NCBI GenBank assembly: GCA_037142875.1
Contig: JBAWZV010000003.1
Location: forward strand, 62,001-126,000
DNA: 64,000 bases
From: PALSA-600 sp037142875
GTDB taxonomy: Bacteria > Actinomycetota > Thermoleophilia > Gaiellales > Gaiellaceae
Reading direction: 5' to 3'
Shown: in pieces, positions 42,556 to 51,480 of the stretch
How positions within the stretch are numbered: position 1 is the stretch's first letter
Layout of the letters: the number at the start of each line of letters is the position of its first letter
Made by a program: the position numbers and the translations under genes
Notes under the pieces: generated by a model
Seen by the model: only the letters and a program-made list of their open reading frames with translations
What the model was told of the DNA's origin: nothing
The model's database searches: none

Positions 42556-43421
42556 ACCTGGAAGTAGACGGTCGCGGCGATACCGGCGACAAGGCAGTAG
42601 CGAGCGAACGGCATGAGCGTCCGCGTCTCGAAGAACCGCATCAGGAACCGCACAGCCAGGTAGGCGGTGCACGCTGAACAGACCGCGCCGACGAGAGCCG
42701 GACCCCGCACGCCGTCGCCCGCCGACCCAAAGAGCTCTGGAAGCTTGAGGACAGCCGCTGCGCCGATGATCGGTGTCGCGAGCAGAAAGGCGAACCGCGC
42801 CGCGTCCTTGTTCGAGAGGCCTACGAGCAGCCCGCCGCCCATGGTTGCACCCGAACGTGAGAGCCCGGGAATGAGAGCGAAAGCCTGCGCCGTTCCGACG
42901 AGCGCCGCGTCGCGCCAGCGCACCTGACCGGCGATGCGCGCATCGTCATCGGCTTCGGTCTGCGGTGCGCGCCGACGCAGCAGCTCGGCACCGTACAGAA
43001 GTGCGCCGTTGACAGCCAGAAACGCGGCGGCGGACGGCGCCGAGGCGAACACGCTGCGCAGCTTGTGCTCGAGCAGCAGCCCGAGAAGCCCGGCAGGGAT
43101 CGTGCCGACGACGAGCAGCCATCCGAGCTTCGCATCGGGGTCGTCCGGCGCAATCTCCCGGTTGCGCAACGACCGGCCGAGCCCCTTGACGATCCGAACC
43201 CAGTCGTGCCAGAAGAACCCGAGCAGGACGAGTGCCGTCGCGAGGTGCGTGGCGACGAGGAAGGTGATGAAGTACTTGTCGTTCTGATGGATGTTCCACC
43301 CGAGGAGCTTCGGCAGAATGACGCTGTGCCCGAGACTCGAGACGGGGAAGAGCTCTGAGACGCCCTGCAGGAGACCGAGGAGGATCGCCCGGGGGTACGA
43401 GATCAGTGCGAGAACGATCAC
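42552..43421 (-). CDS. uppP: Undecaprenyl-diphosphatase
   Basis: 289 aa polytopic membrane protein from the GTG at 43421. It dephosphorylates undecaprenyl pyrophosphate so that the lipid carrier can be reused in cell-wall synthesis. The catalytic motifs are GVSELFPVSSLGHSVILP and LIPGLSRSGATMGGGL. The GTG start overlaps the TGA of the upstream small gene, which fixes it against the longer frame to 43472. Confidence 0.94.
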   Translation of the reverse strand: MIVLALISYPRAILLGLLQGVSELFPVSSLGHSVILPKLLGWNIHQNDKYFITFLVATHLATALVLLGFFWHDWVRIVKGLGRSLRNREIAPDDPDAKLGWLLVVGTIPAGLLGLLLEHKLRSVFASAPSAAAFLAVNGALLYGAELLRRRAPQTEADDDARIAGQVRWRDAALVGTAQAFALIPGLSRSGATMGGGLLVGLSNKDAARFAFLLATPIIGAAAVLKLPELFGSAGDGVRGPALVGAVCSACTAYLAVRFLMRFFETRTLMPFARYCLVAGIAATVYFQV

Positions 43422-43654
43422 GTGGAGGCGTTGCGCTTCGGCCCGGTGCGGAACCAGGCGAAGACAAAGCACGCGAGACCGACGAAGAACGCCGCGATAC
43501 CGTGCTTCGTGTGGTGGTGGCCGGATCCCGCTTCATGCCCCGGGAAGAAGCTCGGCAGCGACCTGGCAGGCTCGGCCCAGTAGACGATCGCGATCGCAAC
43601 GAGAGCGATTCCAGCGACGACCGCGACTGCCACGAGAAGACGATCATTTCGCAT
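43418..43654 (-). CDS. Small two-helix membrane protein of unknown function
   Basis: 78 aa. Two hydrophobic helices (LLVAVAVVAGIALVAIAIVYW and HGIAAFFVGLACFVFAWF) are separated by a short loop with a His cluster, HEAGSGHHHTKHG. Not recognised. It is coupled to uppP by a GTGA overlap, so it may work with it. ATG at 43654 or 43666 are both possible starts. Confidence 0.6.
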   Translation of the reverse strand: MRNDRLLVAVAVVAGIALVAIAIVYWAEPARSLPSFFPGHEAGSGHHHTKHGIAAFFVGLACFVFAWFRTGPKRNAST

Positions 43655-43737
43655 ACCCGGCAGCATAGTGCCGCCCGAGGACGGACCACGCCTGTCATCT
43701 CGCATCGACGACCAGCTCTGAGTCAGGCCAGGCCTCG

Positions 43738-44976
43738 ATGAGCGGTCGGCTCGATCGACGACTCGGAACCGGAGACGCGATCATCGTCGGCCTCGGCGCG
43801 ATGATCGGCGCCGGCGTGTTTGCCGCGTTCGGGCCGGCGGCTCAGGCGGCGGGCTCCGATATCACCGTGTCACTCGCGATCGCAGCGCTCGTTGCGTTTG
43901 CAAACGCGATGTCGTCAGCTCGGCTCGCCGCCCTCTACCCGGAGTCGGGCGGCACCTACGTCTACGGGCGGAGACGGCTCGGCAACTTCTGGGGCTATGC
44001 GGCGGGCTGGAGCTTCGTGACGGGAAAGATCGCGAGCTGCTCGGCTATGGCACTGACGTTCGGCGCCTACGCGGTCCCGTCGCTCGCGCGCCCGCTCGCT
44101 CTCGGGCTGATCGTCGGCCTCGTCACCGTCAACTGCTTCGGTGTGCAGAAGACGGCGCGCCTCACACGGGTGATCGTGGCCGCTGTCCTCGCCGTGCTCA
44201 CCGGCGTCGTCGCCGCCGCACTCACAGGCGGAACTCCGGCGGCCTCCCGCCTGACACTCGATGGCCACGGCGGGGTGTACGGGATCCTCCAGGCGGCCGG
44301 AATCCTGTTCTTTGCGTTCGCCGGCTACGCGCGAATCGCGACACTCGGCGAGGAGGTGCGCAACCCGGCTCGGACGATCCCTCGGGCCATTCCGGCGGCC
44401 CTCGGAATCACGCTTGTGGTGTACGGGACGGTCGCTGTGGCGGCGCTCTCGACGGTCGGTGCGCCGACGCTCGCGGCATCCACCGCGCCGCTCCGGACCG
44501 TCGTCGACCACACATCGTGGAGCGCGTTCGCACCCGTCGTTCGGATCGGAGCGGCGATCGCCTGCGCCGGCGTGCTCCTCTCGCTGCTCGCCGGGATCAG
44601 TCGGACGGTCTTCGCGATGGCGGCCAACGGCGAGCTCCCGAGGCCACTCGCGCGGGTGCACGCGAGGCATCGAGTACCCCACGTCGCCGAGATCACGATC
44701 GGTGTGATCGTCGCGACGATCACGGCGACGGCCGATCTCCGTGGCGCAATCGGGTTCAGCTCCTTCGCTGTCCTCGTCTACTACGCGATCGCGAACGCCT
44801 CGGCAATCACACTGCGGGGGTCGCGGCGCCATGCGGCCCTGGCGTCCTTTGGGCTGGCCGGGTGCATGGTGCTCGCGCTCGCGCTACCGCGGGGATCGGT
44901 CGTGGCAGGAGCCGCAGTGCTCGGTCTTGGAGCACTCGTCTACGGCGCGATCGTCCGAGCGCACGGCCCCGTCTGA
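43738..44976 (+). CDS. APC-family amino acid permease
   Basis: 412 aa with about twelve helices. The start GTGDAIIVGLGAMIGAGVFAAFG is the APC helix-1 unwound segment (GxMIGAGVF), and FFAFAGYARIATLGEEVRNPARTIPRAI is the conserved helix-6 region. The substrate cannot be read from the sequence. It ends 13 nt before ppk1. Confidence 0.9.
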   Translation: MSGRLDRRLGTGDAIIVGLGAMIGAGVFAAFGPAAQAAGSDITVSLAIAALVAFANAMSSARLAALYPESGGTYVYGRRRLGNFWGYAAGWSFVTGKIASCSAMALTFGAYAVPSLARPLALGLIVGLVTVNCFGVQKTARLTRVIVAAVLAVLTGVVAAALTGGTPAASRLTLDGHGGVYGILQAAGILFFAFAGYARIATLGEEVRNPARTIPRAIPAALGITLVVYGTVAVAALSTVGAPTLAASTAPLRTVVDHTSWSAFAPVVRIGAAIACAGVLLSLLAGISRTVFAMAANGELPRPLARVHARHRVPHVAEITIGVIVATITATADLRGAIGFSSFAVLVYYAIANASAITLRGSRRHAALASFGLAGCMVLALALPRGSVVAGAAVLGLGALVYGAIVRAHGPV

Positions 44977-44989
44977 GACACTTCACCAA

Positions 44990-47122
44990 ATGGACACCAC
45001 ATCGTTACCGGGGTTTGGGGATCATCCGTTGTTCGTGTCGACGACTGAACGCCCTCCTGTCGCGATCCCGCAGCAGACGCTCCTCAACCGAGAGCTCTCA
45101 TGGCTCGATCTGAACGCGCGCGTGCTCGACCTCGCAGCGGACCCGAACGAGCCGCTGCTCGAGCGTGTGAAGTTCTGCGCGATCTTCTCGTCGAATCTCG
45201 ATGAGTTCTTCATGGTTCGTGTCGCAGGACTTCTCGACCAGGTCATCGCCCGGGTGAACGTCCGGTCACCAGACGGACGCACCCCTCAGGCTGCGCTCGC
45301 CGAGGTGCACGACCGAGCGCTCGAACTCACGGCCACCCAGTCGAAGCTCTGGCGCACCGAGCTCTGCCCCGCGCTCGCCGAGCAGGGGATCGTCGTCGGC
45401 ACCGTCGATGACGCGAGCGCCAGCGAGCTCGCGGAGCTCGAGGCGCACTTTGCGCGGCAGATCTACCCCGTGCTCACGCCGCTCGCGGTGGGACCCGGCC
45501 AGCCGTTCCCGTACATCTCAGGCCTGTCGCTCAGCCTCGGAATCACCGTGCGGGATCCGGACTCAGGGGAGGAGCGCTTCGCACGTGTGAAGGTGCCGGA
45601 CACCCTCCCGAGGTTCGTCGGTGTCGGGGACCGCGGGCTCCTCATCCCGCTCGAGACGGTGATCTCGCACTACCTCCACTGGCTCTTTCCAGGGATGGAC
45701 GTCACCGAGCAGGCTGCCTTCCGCATCACCCGGGACGGCGACACCGAGATCTCGGATGACGCCGACGACCTGCTCCAGGCGGTCGAGACGGAGCTCCGAC
45801 GTCGCCGCTTTGGTGCCGTGGTGCGTCTCGAAGTCTCGAGCTCGATCTCCCAGGCGATGGCAGGGAGACTCACCGAGCGCCTGGCAATCCGTCCTGACAT
45901 CGTCTACCCGGTGCATGGGACGCTCGACCTCGCGGACGTGTCCCAACTGCACGAGCTCGACCGGCCCGAACTCAAGTATGAGCCCTGGGTCCCGCACACG
46001 CAGCGACGCTTCTCGGCACCCCGGGACGGCGACATCTTCGCCGAGATCGCGGCAGGCGACATCGCCGTGCAGCATCCCTACGACTCGTTTGCGACGAGCG
46101 TCGAGTCGTTTGACCGTGCCGCAGCGAAGGATCCGGCGGTCGCAACCCTGAAGACGACGGTGTACCGAACGAGCCGGGACTCGGCGCTCGCGCCGGCGTT
46201 GATCGAGGCGGCCGAACACGGCAAGCAGAGCGTCTGTCTGGTTGAGCTGAAGGCCCGGTTCGACGAACAGCGCAACATCCAGTGGGCGCGGTCGCTCGAG
46301 CAGGCCGGCGTCCACGTCGCATACGGCTTCCCCGACCTCAAGATCCACGCGAAGACGACCCTTGTCGTGCGCCGCGAGAACGACACGCTGCGCCGCTACG
46401 TCCACATCGGAACGGGCAACTACAACGCGACGACAGCGCGGTTCTACGAGGACATCGGCATCTTCACGGCCGATCCCGACATCACCGCCGACATTGCGGA
46501 CATGTTCAACTTCGTCACCGGCTTCGGCCGGCCGCAGCAGTTTCGCAAGCTCCTCGTCGCACCGTTCACCCTCCGAAAGCGCTTCATCGAGCACATCCGT
46601 GAGGTGGCTGCGGCCGCGGCCGCCGGCGAGAAGGCTCGGATCCGCTTCAAGTGCAACAACCTGACGGACCCCGGCATCGTCGAGGAGCTCTACAAGGCCT
46701 CGCAGGCGGGCGCCGAGATCGACCTGATCGTGCGGGCGATCTGCGTGCTGCGGCCTGGCGTCCCTGGACTCTCCGACCGGATCCGTGTCCGCTCGATACT
46801 CGGACGGTTCCTCGAGCACAGCCGCCTCTACGCGTTCGAAGCCGGGGACAAGAAGACGTACCTGCTCGGCAGCGCCGATCTGATGGCCAGGAACCTGGAC
46901 CATCGCATCGAGGTGCTCGTCCCGATCGAAGCTCCGCACATTCGGACAGAGATCGAGGCGATCCTGAAGGCGCTCCTGAACGACAACTCCCAAGCCTGGG
47001 AGCTGTCGGGCGACGGTGCCTGGGAGCGAGTCCATCCGCAGCCGTCGGAGCGCCGTCGGCCGGCACAGCTCGTCGCGATGCGCCGTCGTGCTCGGTGGCG
47101 GCGTCCGAACGCGCGTAGATAG
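44990..47122 (+). CDS. ppk1: Polyphosphate kinase 1
   Basis: 710 aa from the ATG at 44990. It makes inorganic polyphosphate from ATP, reversibly. The N domain begins LLNRELSWLDLNARVLDLA with FCAIFSSNLDEFFMVRVAG. The autophosphorylated His is expected at His472 in YVHIGTGNYNATTARFYEDIG; the second histidine-containing phospholipase-D-like segment and the KAMDLIAR-like region (DLIVRAICVLRPG) follow. The frame upstream to 44741 lies inside the permease gene. Confidence 0.97.
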   Translation: MDTTSLPGFGDHPLFVSTTERPPVAIPQQTLLNRELSWLDLNARVLDLAADPNEPLLERVKFCAIFSSNLDEFFMVRVAGLLDQVIARVNVRSPDGRTPQAALAEVHDRALELTATQSKLWRTELCPALAEQGIVVGTVDDASASELAELEAHFARQIYPVLTPLAVGPGQPFPYISGLSLSLGITVRDPDSGEERFARVKVPDTLPRFVGVGDRGLLIPLETVISHYLHWLFPGMDVTEQAAFRITRDGDTEISDDADDLLQAVETELRRRRFGAVVRLEVSSSISQAMAGRLTERLAIRPDIVYPVHGTLDLADVSQLHELDRPELKYEPWVPHTQRRFSAPRDGDIFAEIAAGDIAVQHPYDSFATSVESFDRAAAKDPAVATLKTTVYRTSRDSALAPALIEAAEHGKQSVCLVELKARFDEQRNIQWARSLEQAGVHVAYGFPDLKIHAKTTLVVRRENDTLRRYVHIGTGNYNATTARFYEDIGIFTADPDITADIADMFNFVTGFGRPQQFRKLLVAPFTLRKRFIEHIREVAAAAAAGEKARIRFKCNNLTDPGIVEELYKASQAGAEIDLIVRAICVLRPGVPGLSDRIRVRSILGRFLEHSRLYAFEAGDKKTYLLGSADLMARNLDHRIEVLVPIEAPHIRTEIEAILKALLNDNSQAWELSGDGAWERVHPQPSERRRPAQLVAMRRRARWRRPNARR

Positions 47123-47160
47123 CGTTCAGCGACGACATGTGGCTCCGTCATCATGAGGCC

Positions 47161-48033
47161 GTGCCGGTCGCCGTCATCGACGTCGGTTCCAACACCGTCC
47201 GGCTCCACGTCGCCCGCGGTGGCGAGACGATCCTTCGCGAGAAGGTGATGCTGCGCCTCGGCGAGGCCGTCGAACGATTCGGCGCAATCCCGGAGACCAA
47301 GCTCGCAGAGGTCGGAGGGTGCATCGCCGGGTTCGCAGCGCAGGCGCATCGCCTCGGGGTCGAAAGCATCGACGCGCTGGTGACAAGCCCCGGCCGGCAG
47401 GCGACAAACGGCGATGCTCTGCTCGAACGGGTGAGTCGCAGCGCGGGCGTCCAGGCCCGGTTGCTCTCCTCCGCCGAGGAGGGGCGTCTCGGGTTCGTCG
47501 GGGCCGTCGCTGCCGCCCGCGGGGTCTCGCGTAGGGTCGTAGCGGTCTGCGATGTGGGCGGCGGATCGGCGCAGATCGCCGTCGGGACGCGCCGCGACGG
47601 CCCGAAGTGGCTCCGCTCGATCGACATCGGTTCGATGCGACTGACAAGCCGGTGCCTGAACGACGATCCCCCCGGTGACTCAGCGGTTCGTGTCGCCCGC
47701 GACGAGGTCGCGCGCCTCCTCGAAGGAGTCGTAGCGCCGACAGCGGAGGTTGCCCTCGCGATCGGCGGGAGCGCCCGCGGGCTACGCGCACTCGTCGGAT
47801 CGAAGCTCGGCGCCGATGAGCTCGAGGAGGCGATCACGATCCTCGCGCAGACACCGACGAGCGAGATCGTCGCGCTCTTCGGAGTCGATCCTCTCCGTGT
47901 GCGCACGCTGGCGGCCGGCGCGATCATCCTCGCCGCGCTCCAGGAGCGACTCCACCTGCCGCTCCGGGTCGTCCGCGGCGGCGTCCGCGAAGGCGCGGCG
48001 CTCGAGCTGGCAGCGCAACCCGCAGCGGCCTAG
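47161..48033 (+). CDS. ppx: Exopolyphosphatase, Ppx/GppA family
   Basis: 290 aa from the GTG at 47161 (ATG at 47137 adds eight residues). It releases phosphate from polyphosphate or hydrolyses pppGpp. ASKHA-fold motifs are VAVIDVGSNTVRLHVA, LLSSAEEGRLGFVGA and AVCDVGGGSAQIAVG. The protein is the short actinobacterial form without the C-terminal HD-like domain. It follows ppk1 by about 40 nt, so synthesis and breakdown of polyphosphate are co-encoded. Confidence 0.93.
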   Translation: MPVAVIDVGSNTVRLHVARGGETILREKVMLRLGEAVERFGAIPETKLAEVGGCIAGFAAQAHRLGVESIDALVTSPGRQATNGDALLERVSRSAGVQARLLSSAEEGRLGFVGAVAAARGVSRRVVAVCDVGGGSAQIAVGTRRDGPKWLRSIDIGSMRLTSRCLNDDPPGDSAVRVARDEVARLLEGVVAPTAEVALAIGGSARGLRALVGSKLGADELEEAITILAQTPTSEIVALFGVDPLRVRTLAAGAIILAALQERLHLPLRVVRGGVREGAALELAAQPAAA

Positions 48034-48124
48034 CGCTCCTCCGCTTCCAGGGTTCACCGCGACGGCTCCGCTTCGCAACCAGCCGTCCACACCGAGTGCC
48101 GCCTGGGACCTGCATCCTCGCGGA

Positions 48125-48757
48125 GTGGATGCCCTCTTCCTCGATCTGAACGGCACGATCTCCGACGACGAGGCGATCCTCTGGGAGATCTATCGCGCGC
48201 TCTTCGCGGAGTCTGGCGCCATCGTCACCGAGCACGAGTACCGCACGCAGCTCGTTGGTCAGAGTGACGACGAGATCTTCAAGCGGGTTCTCGGTCCGGG
48301 AGTGGGCACCGCCGAGCTCGTGACGGAGCGCGTCCGGCGGTACGTCGCCGCGGTCGCCGATGGTGCGACAGTTCCCGCATCAGCCCGTGCCGCAGTCGCG
48401 CTCGCGGCGAGCGTCGTTCCGGTCGTCGTGGTCACGAGCGCGTGGAGGCACGAGGCCGACGTCGTGCTTGAGGCGTCGGGGCTCAACGCGCTCGTGACGC
48501 TCGTCGTCAGCGCCGACGACGTGGCGAACCTCAAGCCCGATCCCGAGCCCTATCGGCTCGCGTGCCGCGGGCTCGAGGTCGATCCCGCGCGCGCCTTCGC
48601 CGTTGAGGACACCGCGTCCGGTATCCGTTCGGCCCGGTCTGCGGGTGTGCGCTGCGCGGCGGTAACCACGACGATGCCGCGGCAGCAGCTTGAGGAGGCC
48701 GACCTACTGTTCGACCGTCTCGACTCCGAGGCGGTCGCCACGTTGCTCGGCCTCTGA
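48125..48757 (+). CDS. HAD-superfamily hydrolase with a DxN motif
   Basis: 210 aa from a GTG. It is similar to beta-phosphoglucomutase/phosphonatase-like HAD proteins: motif I LFLDLNGTISD, motif II VVVVTSAW, motif III Lys in NLKPDPEPYRL, motif IV FAVEDTASGIRSA. In motif I the second Asp of DxD is Asn9; the nucleophile Asp7 is kept. That Asp is the usual acid/base, so the enzyme may be slow, specialised or non-catalytic. It ends inside the convergent ABC ATPase gene, overlapping by 54 nt. Confidence 0.78.
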   Translation: MDALFLDLNGTISDDEAILWEIYRALFAESGAIVTEHEYRTQLVGQSDDEIFKRVLGPGVGTAELVTERVRRYVAAVADGATVPASARAAVALAASVVPVVVVTSAWRHEADVVLEASGLNALVTLVVSADDVANLKPDPEPYRLACRGLEVDPARAFAVEDTASGIRSARSAGVRCAAVTTTMPRQQLEEADLLFDRLDSEAVATLLGL

Positions 48758-49810
48758 CGCCTGCGGCAGGACACGAGCAGACCCGGGATCGAACCCGATG
48801 GCAGTTTGGGCTCCGACGGTCAGCTGGCCGAGATCGACGCTTGCGACATCGGCGGAGATCTCACCGACGGCTGTTGTGACCTTCACCCGCGTTGTCGCTC
48901 CGAGGAACGTCGATGCGGCGACGGTGCCCGTGAAGCGCACGCCCCCGTTGACCGACGCACCGATGGCCACCGTCTCGGGCCGAACAAGCACGACGACCCG
49001 GGCGCCCGGCGAGTAGGCGGACGCGGCCGGGAGCACGAGCCTCGTCCCTTCAACCTCGACCTCGCCGCCGGCTCCCGTGACGACCGCTTCGATCCGGTTG
49101 ATCGTGCCGATGAACTGCGCGACAAACGGTGTCGCCGGCTCGCCGTAGATCGCAGCAGGCGTGCCGATCTGCTCGATTCGGCCACCGTTCATGACCGCGA
49201 CGCGGTCTGAGACCGAGAGCGCCTCCTCCTGGTCGTGCGTGACGTAGATGGTCGTGATCCCGAGTTCCGTCTGGAGGCGACGGATCTCGTCGCGAAGCTG
49301 GACGCGCACCTTCGCGTCGAGCGCCGAGAGCGGCTCGTCGAGCAAGAGGATTCGCGGCTCGATCGCGAGTGCCCGAGCGAGTGCGACACGCTGCTGCATG
49401 CCACCCGAGAGTTCGTGCGGGTAGCGGTCGGCGGCGTGTCCGAGGCCAACAAGCTCAAGGAGCTCGACTGCGCGGTTACGACGGGTACGCCGGTCGGCCC
49501 CGCGTATCCGCAGCCCGAACTCCACGTTCCGCTGTGCCGTCATCGTCGGGAAGAGGCTGTAGGCCTGAAAGACCATGCCCACCCCGCGCTTGCTCGCGCT
49601 CGTCCCGGTGATGTCCCGGCCGGCGATTGCGATCGTCCCGCGCGTCGGACGGTCGAACCCGGCGACCAGCTTCAGCGCCGTGGTCTTGCCGCAGCCGCTC
49701 GGCCCGAGGAGCGAGACGAGCTCACCGGACCCGATCTGGATGTCGAGCGATTCGAGCGCCACAACGCCGCCGAACACACGCCGCACACCGCGCAGGACGA
49801 CCTCAGACAT
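48704..49810 (-). CDS. ABC importer ATPase, PotA/FbpC/PhnT type
   Basis: 368 aa from the ATG at 49810. Walker A is GPSGCGKTT, the signature LSGGMQQRVALARALA, Walker B LLLDEPLSALDA and the switch His in YVTHDQEEALSV. The C-terminal TOBE domain (VLVRPETVAIGA ... FLGATTRVKVTT) is present. The subfamily serves spermidine/putrescine, iron, thiamine and 2-aminoethylphosphonate systems. The start overlaps the permease stop by ATGA. Confidence 0.93.
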   Translation of the reverse strand: MSEVVLRGVRRVFGGVVALESLDIQIGSGELVSLLGPSGCGKTTALKLVAGFDRPTRGTIAIAGRDITGTSASKRGVGMVFQAYSLFPTMTAQRNVEFGLRIRGADRRTRRNRAVELLELVGLGHAADRYPHELSGGMQQRVALARALAIEPRILLLDEPLSALDAKVRVQLRDEIRRLQTELGITTIYVTHDQEEALSVSDRVAVMNGGRIEQIGTPAAIYGEPATPFVAQFIGTINRIEAVVTGAGGEVEVEGTRLVLPAASAYSPGARVVVLVRPETVAIGASVNGGVRFTGTVAASTFLGATTRVKVTTAVGEISADVASVDLGQLTVGAQTAIGFDPGSARVLPQASEAEQRGDRLGVETVEQ

Positions 49811-50586
49811 CAGCGCACCGCCGCCCGATGTCGCCCCCGGGTCACGAGAATCAGGCAGAACATCGCGGCCCACAGCAGACCGAAGCTGACGATCGTGAGT
49901 GCCGCTGCCCCCGTCGCCTGTGTCTGCCCCACGTAAGCGACGTAGACCGGGAACGTGTCGAAGAGCGACAGGCTTGCCATCGTGAACTCGCCCAGGACGA
50001 TCGCGAGCGTCAGCAGCGCGGCTCCAAGGATTGAGGCCCGCAGGCTCGGGAGGATGACCTGCACGAGGGCGCGCGTGCGCCCGGCGCCCAGACTCTGCGC
50101 GGCGTCGGTCAACGTCCTCACGTCAATCGCACGTAGACCGGAGTCGAGCGAGAACCAGACGTAGGGCAGGACGAGAACGACATAGCCCGGAACGAGGAAC
50201 TGGGGCGTCGAGACGAACCACGTCTGGCTGCGAAAGACATCGAGCAGACCAACGATGAGCACGATCGGCGGGACGACGAACGGCAGCACACAGACAAACG
50301 TGACGAGCGGCCGCAGCCCGGGCGCCCGCAGGTGGACCCAGTAGGCGGTCGGCACGAGCAGCAGGAGCGCCGCCACCGCGGTCTCCCCGGCGAGCTTCAG
50401 CGAGATCTCGAGCGTCGACCAGAACTGGGGGTCTGACACGAGATCGCGGTAGGCGGCAAGGCCGTGACCGTGAGCCGTGCGCAGGCTGAACTCGAGTGTC
50501 GCGGCGAGCGGGACGAGGAAGAACGCGAGCCCCGCCATGGCGATCGTGACCGACGACGGCGACGATCGGCGCCTCACCGCGTCCAC
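49810..50586 (-). CDS. ABC importer permease, PotC/PhnV-like
   Basis: 258 aa, six helices. The coupling loop reads DVRTLTDAAQSLGAGRTRALVQVILPSLRASI. It is the second inner-membrane component of the importer and overlaps the PotB-like gene by 13 nt. Confidence 0.9.
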   Translation of the reverse strand: MDAVRRRSSPSSVTIAMAGLAFFLVPLAATLEFSLRTAHGHGLAAYRDLVSDPQFWSTLEISLKLAGETAVAALLLLVPTAYWVHLRAPGLRPLVTFVCVLPFVVPPIVLIVGLLDVFRSQTWFVSTPQFLVPGYVVLVLPYVWFSLDSGLRAIDVRTLTDAAQSLGAGRTRALVQVILPSLRASILGAALLTLAIVLGEFTMASLSLFDTFPVYVAYVGQTQATGAAALTIVSFGLLWAAMFCLILVTRGRHRAAVR

Positions 50587-51476
50587 CGGGACGCTCGGCG
50601 GTTGAGCAGCCCATAGGCCAGCACGGTCACGGTCATCACCACGACCATTCCGAGGGCAAGCGCCTTGCCGAGATGCGGATCGGTGAAGACGTTGCCGGTG
50701 ATGAACGCGCCGATGAGCGTCGGAACGAGGTTGACCATGCCACCGGTCAGCGCGTAGGCGGTCGCGTACGCCGAGAAGGCGTTCCCGAACAGCAGCAGGA
50801 ACGCGCCGAGAAACGAGGGAGCAAGCACGGGGAGGGCGACACGCAGCCAGTACTGCGACGTCGACGCGCCGAGGCTCTCGGCCGCCTCACGCCACTCGCG
50901 CCGCAGACCGTCGAGCGCCGGCGCGATCACGAGCAACATCAGCGGGATCTGGAAGTACAGGTACGTGATCGCGAGCCCCCAGAAGTCGAACAGCGTGAAC
51001 CCGTGGTCCCACGGGTTGAGGCCGAGATCGGCAAGCCACCGCGTGACGACCCCGACGGTTCCGAGGGTCGCGATGAAGGCAAATGCGAGCGGAACGCCCG
51101 CGAAGTTGGCCGCGACACCGGAGAACGAGGTGACGAACGCCCTGACAACGTGGGGCGTCCCCTCCTGGACCGCCGCGTAGGCGAGAAGTCCACCGAGCAC
51201 GACGCCACCGAGTGCCGTGACGATCGAGAGTTCGATGCTCGTCCGGAACGCGTTCAGGTACTGCGCCTGGAAGATCTCATTGACGTACGTCAACGTCACA
51301 CCGCCGTGCCCGTCGCGTACCGCACCAAACAGGACCGCCCCTGCGGGCACGATCAGAAAGAGCGTGGCGTAACCGAGGAACGGCACGACGCCGAGCCAGT
51401 CCAAGCGGAGCCGCCGCCCGAGCCAACGGCTCTCGGGGGCGGCGGCTCCGCTGACAGAGGAGTCGATCGAAGCCAG
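50574..51476 (-). CDS. ABC importer permease, PotB/PhnU-like, apparently started at CTG
   Basis: The membrane part begins DWLGVVPFLGYATLFLIVP, and the coupling loop is EWREAAESLGASTSQYWLRVALPVLAPSFLGA. The first ordinary start is a TTG at 51404 without a ribosome-binding site (276 aa). The frame stays open further up, with strongly GC-rich third positions, to a CTG at 51476 that has GGGAG 8 nt upstream, giving (M)ASIDSSVSGAAAPES... and 300 aa. I favour the CTG, but TTG remains possible. Confidence 0.85.
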   Translation of the reverse strand: MASIDSSVSGAAAPESRWLGRRLRLDWLGVVPFLGYATLFLIVPAGAVLFGAVRDGHGGVTLTYVNEIFQAQYLNAFRTSIELSIVTALGGVVLGGLLAYAAVQEGTPHVVRAFVTSFSGVAANFAGVPLAFAFIATLGTVGVVTRWLADLGLNPWDHGFTLFDFWGLAITYLYFQIPLMLLVIAPALDGLRREWREAAESLGASTSQYWLRVALPVLAPSFLGAFLLLFGNAFSAYATAYALTGGMVNLVPTLIGAFITGNVFTDPHLGKALALGMVVVMTVTVLAYGLLNRRASRWTR

Positions 51477-51480
51477 GTGA

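Noticed and set aside
45563..47035. 490-aa minus-strand frame opposite ppk1
   Set aside because: Antisense shadow; ppk1 has full motif support.
47750..48124. N-terminal extension of the HAD protein
   Set aside because: This part of the frame lies over the ppx gene and carries no HAD features before the GTG at 48125.
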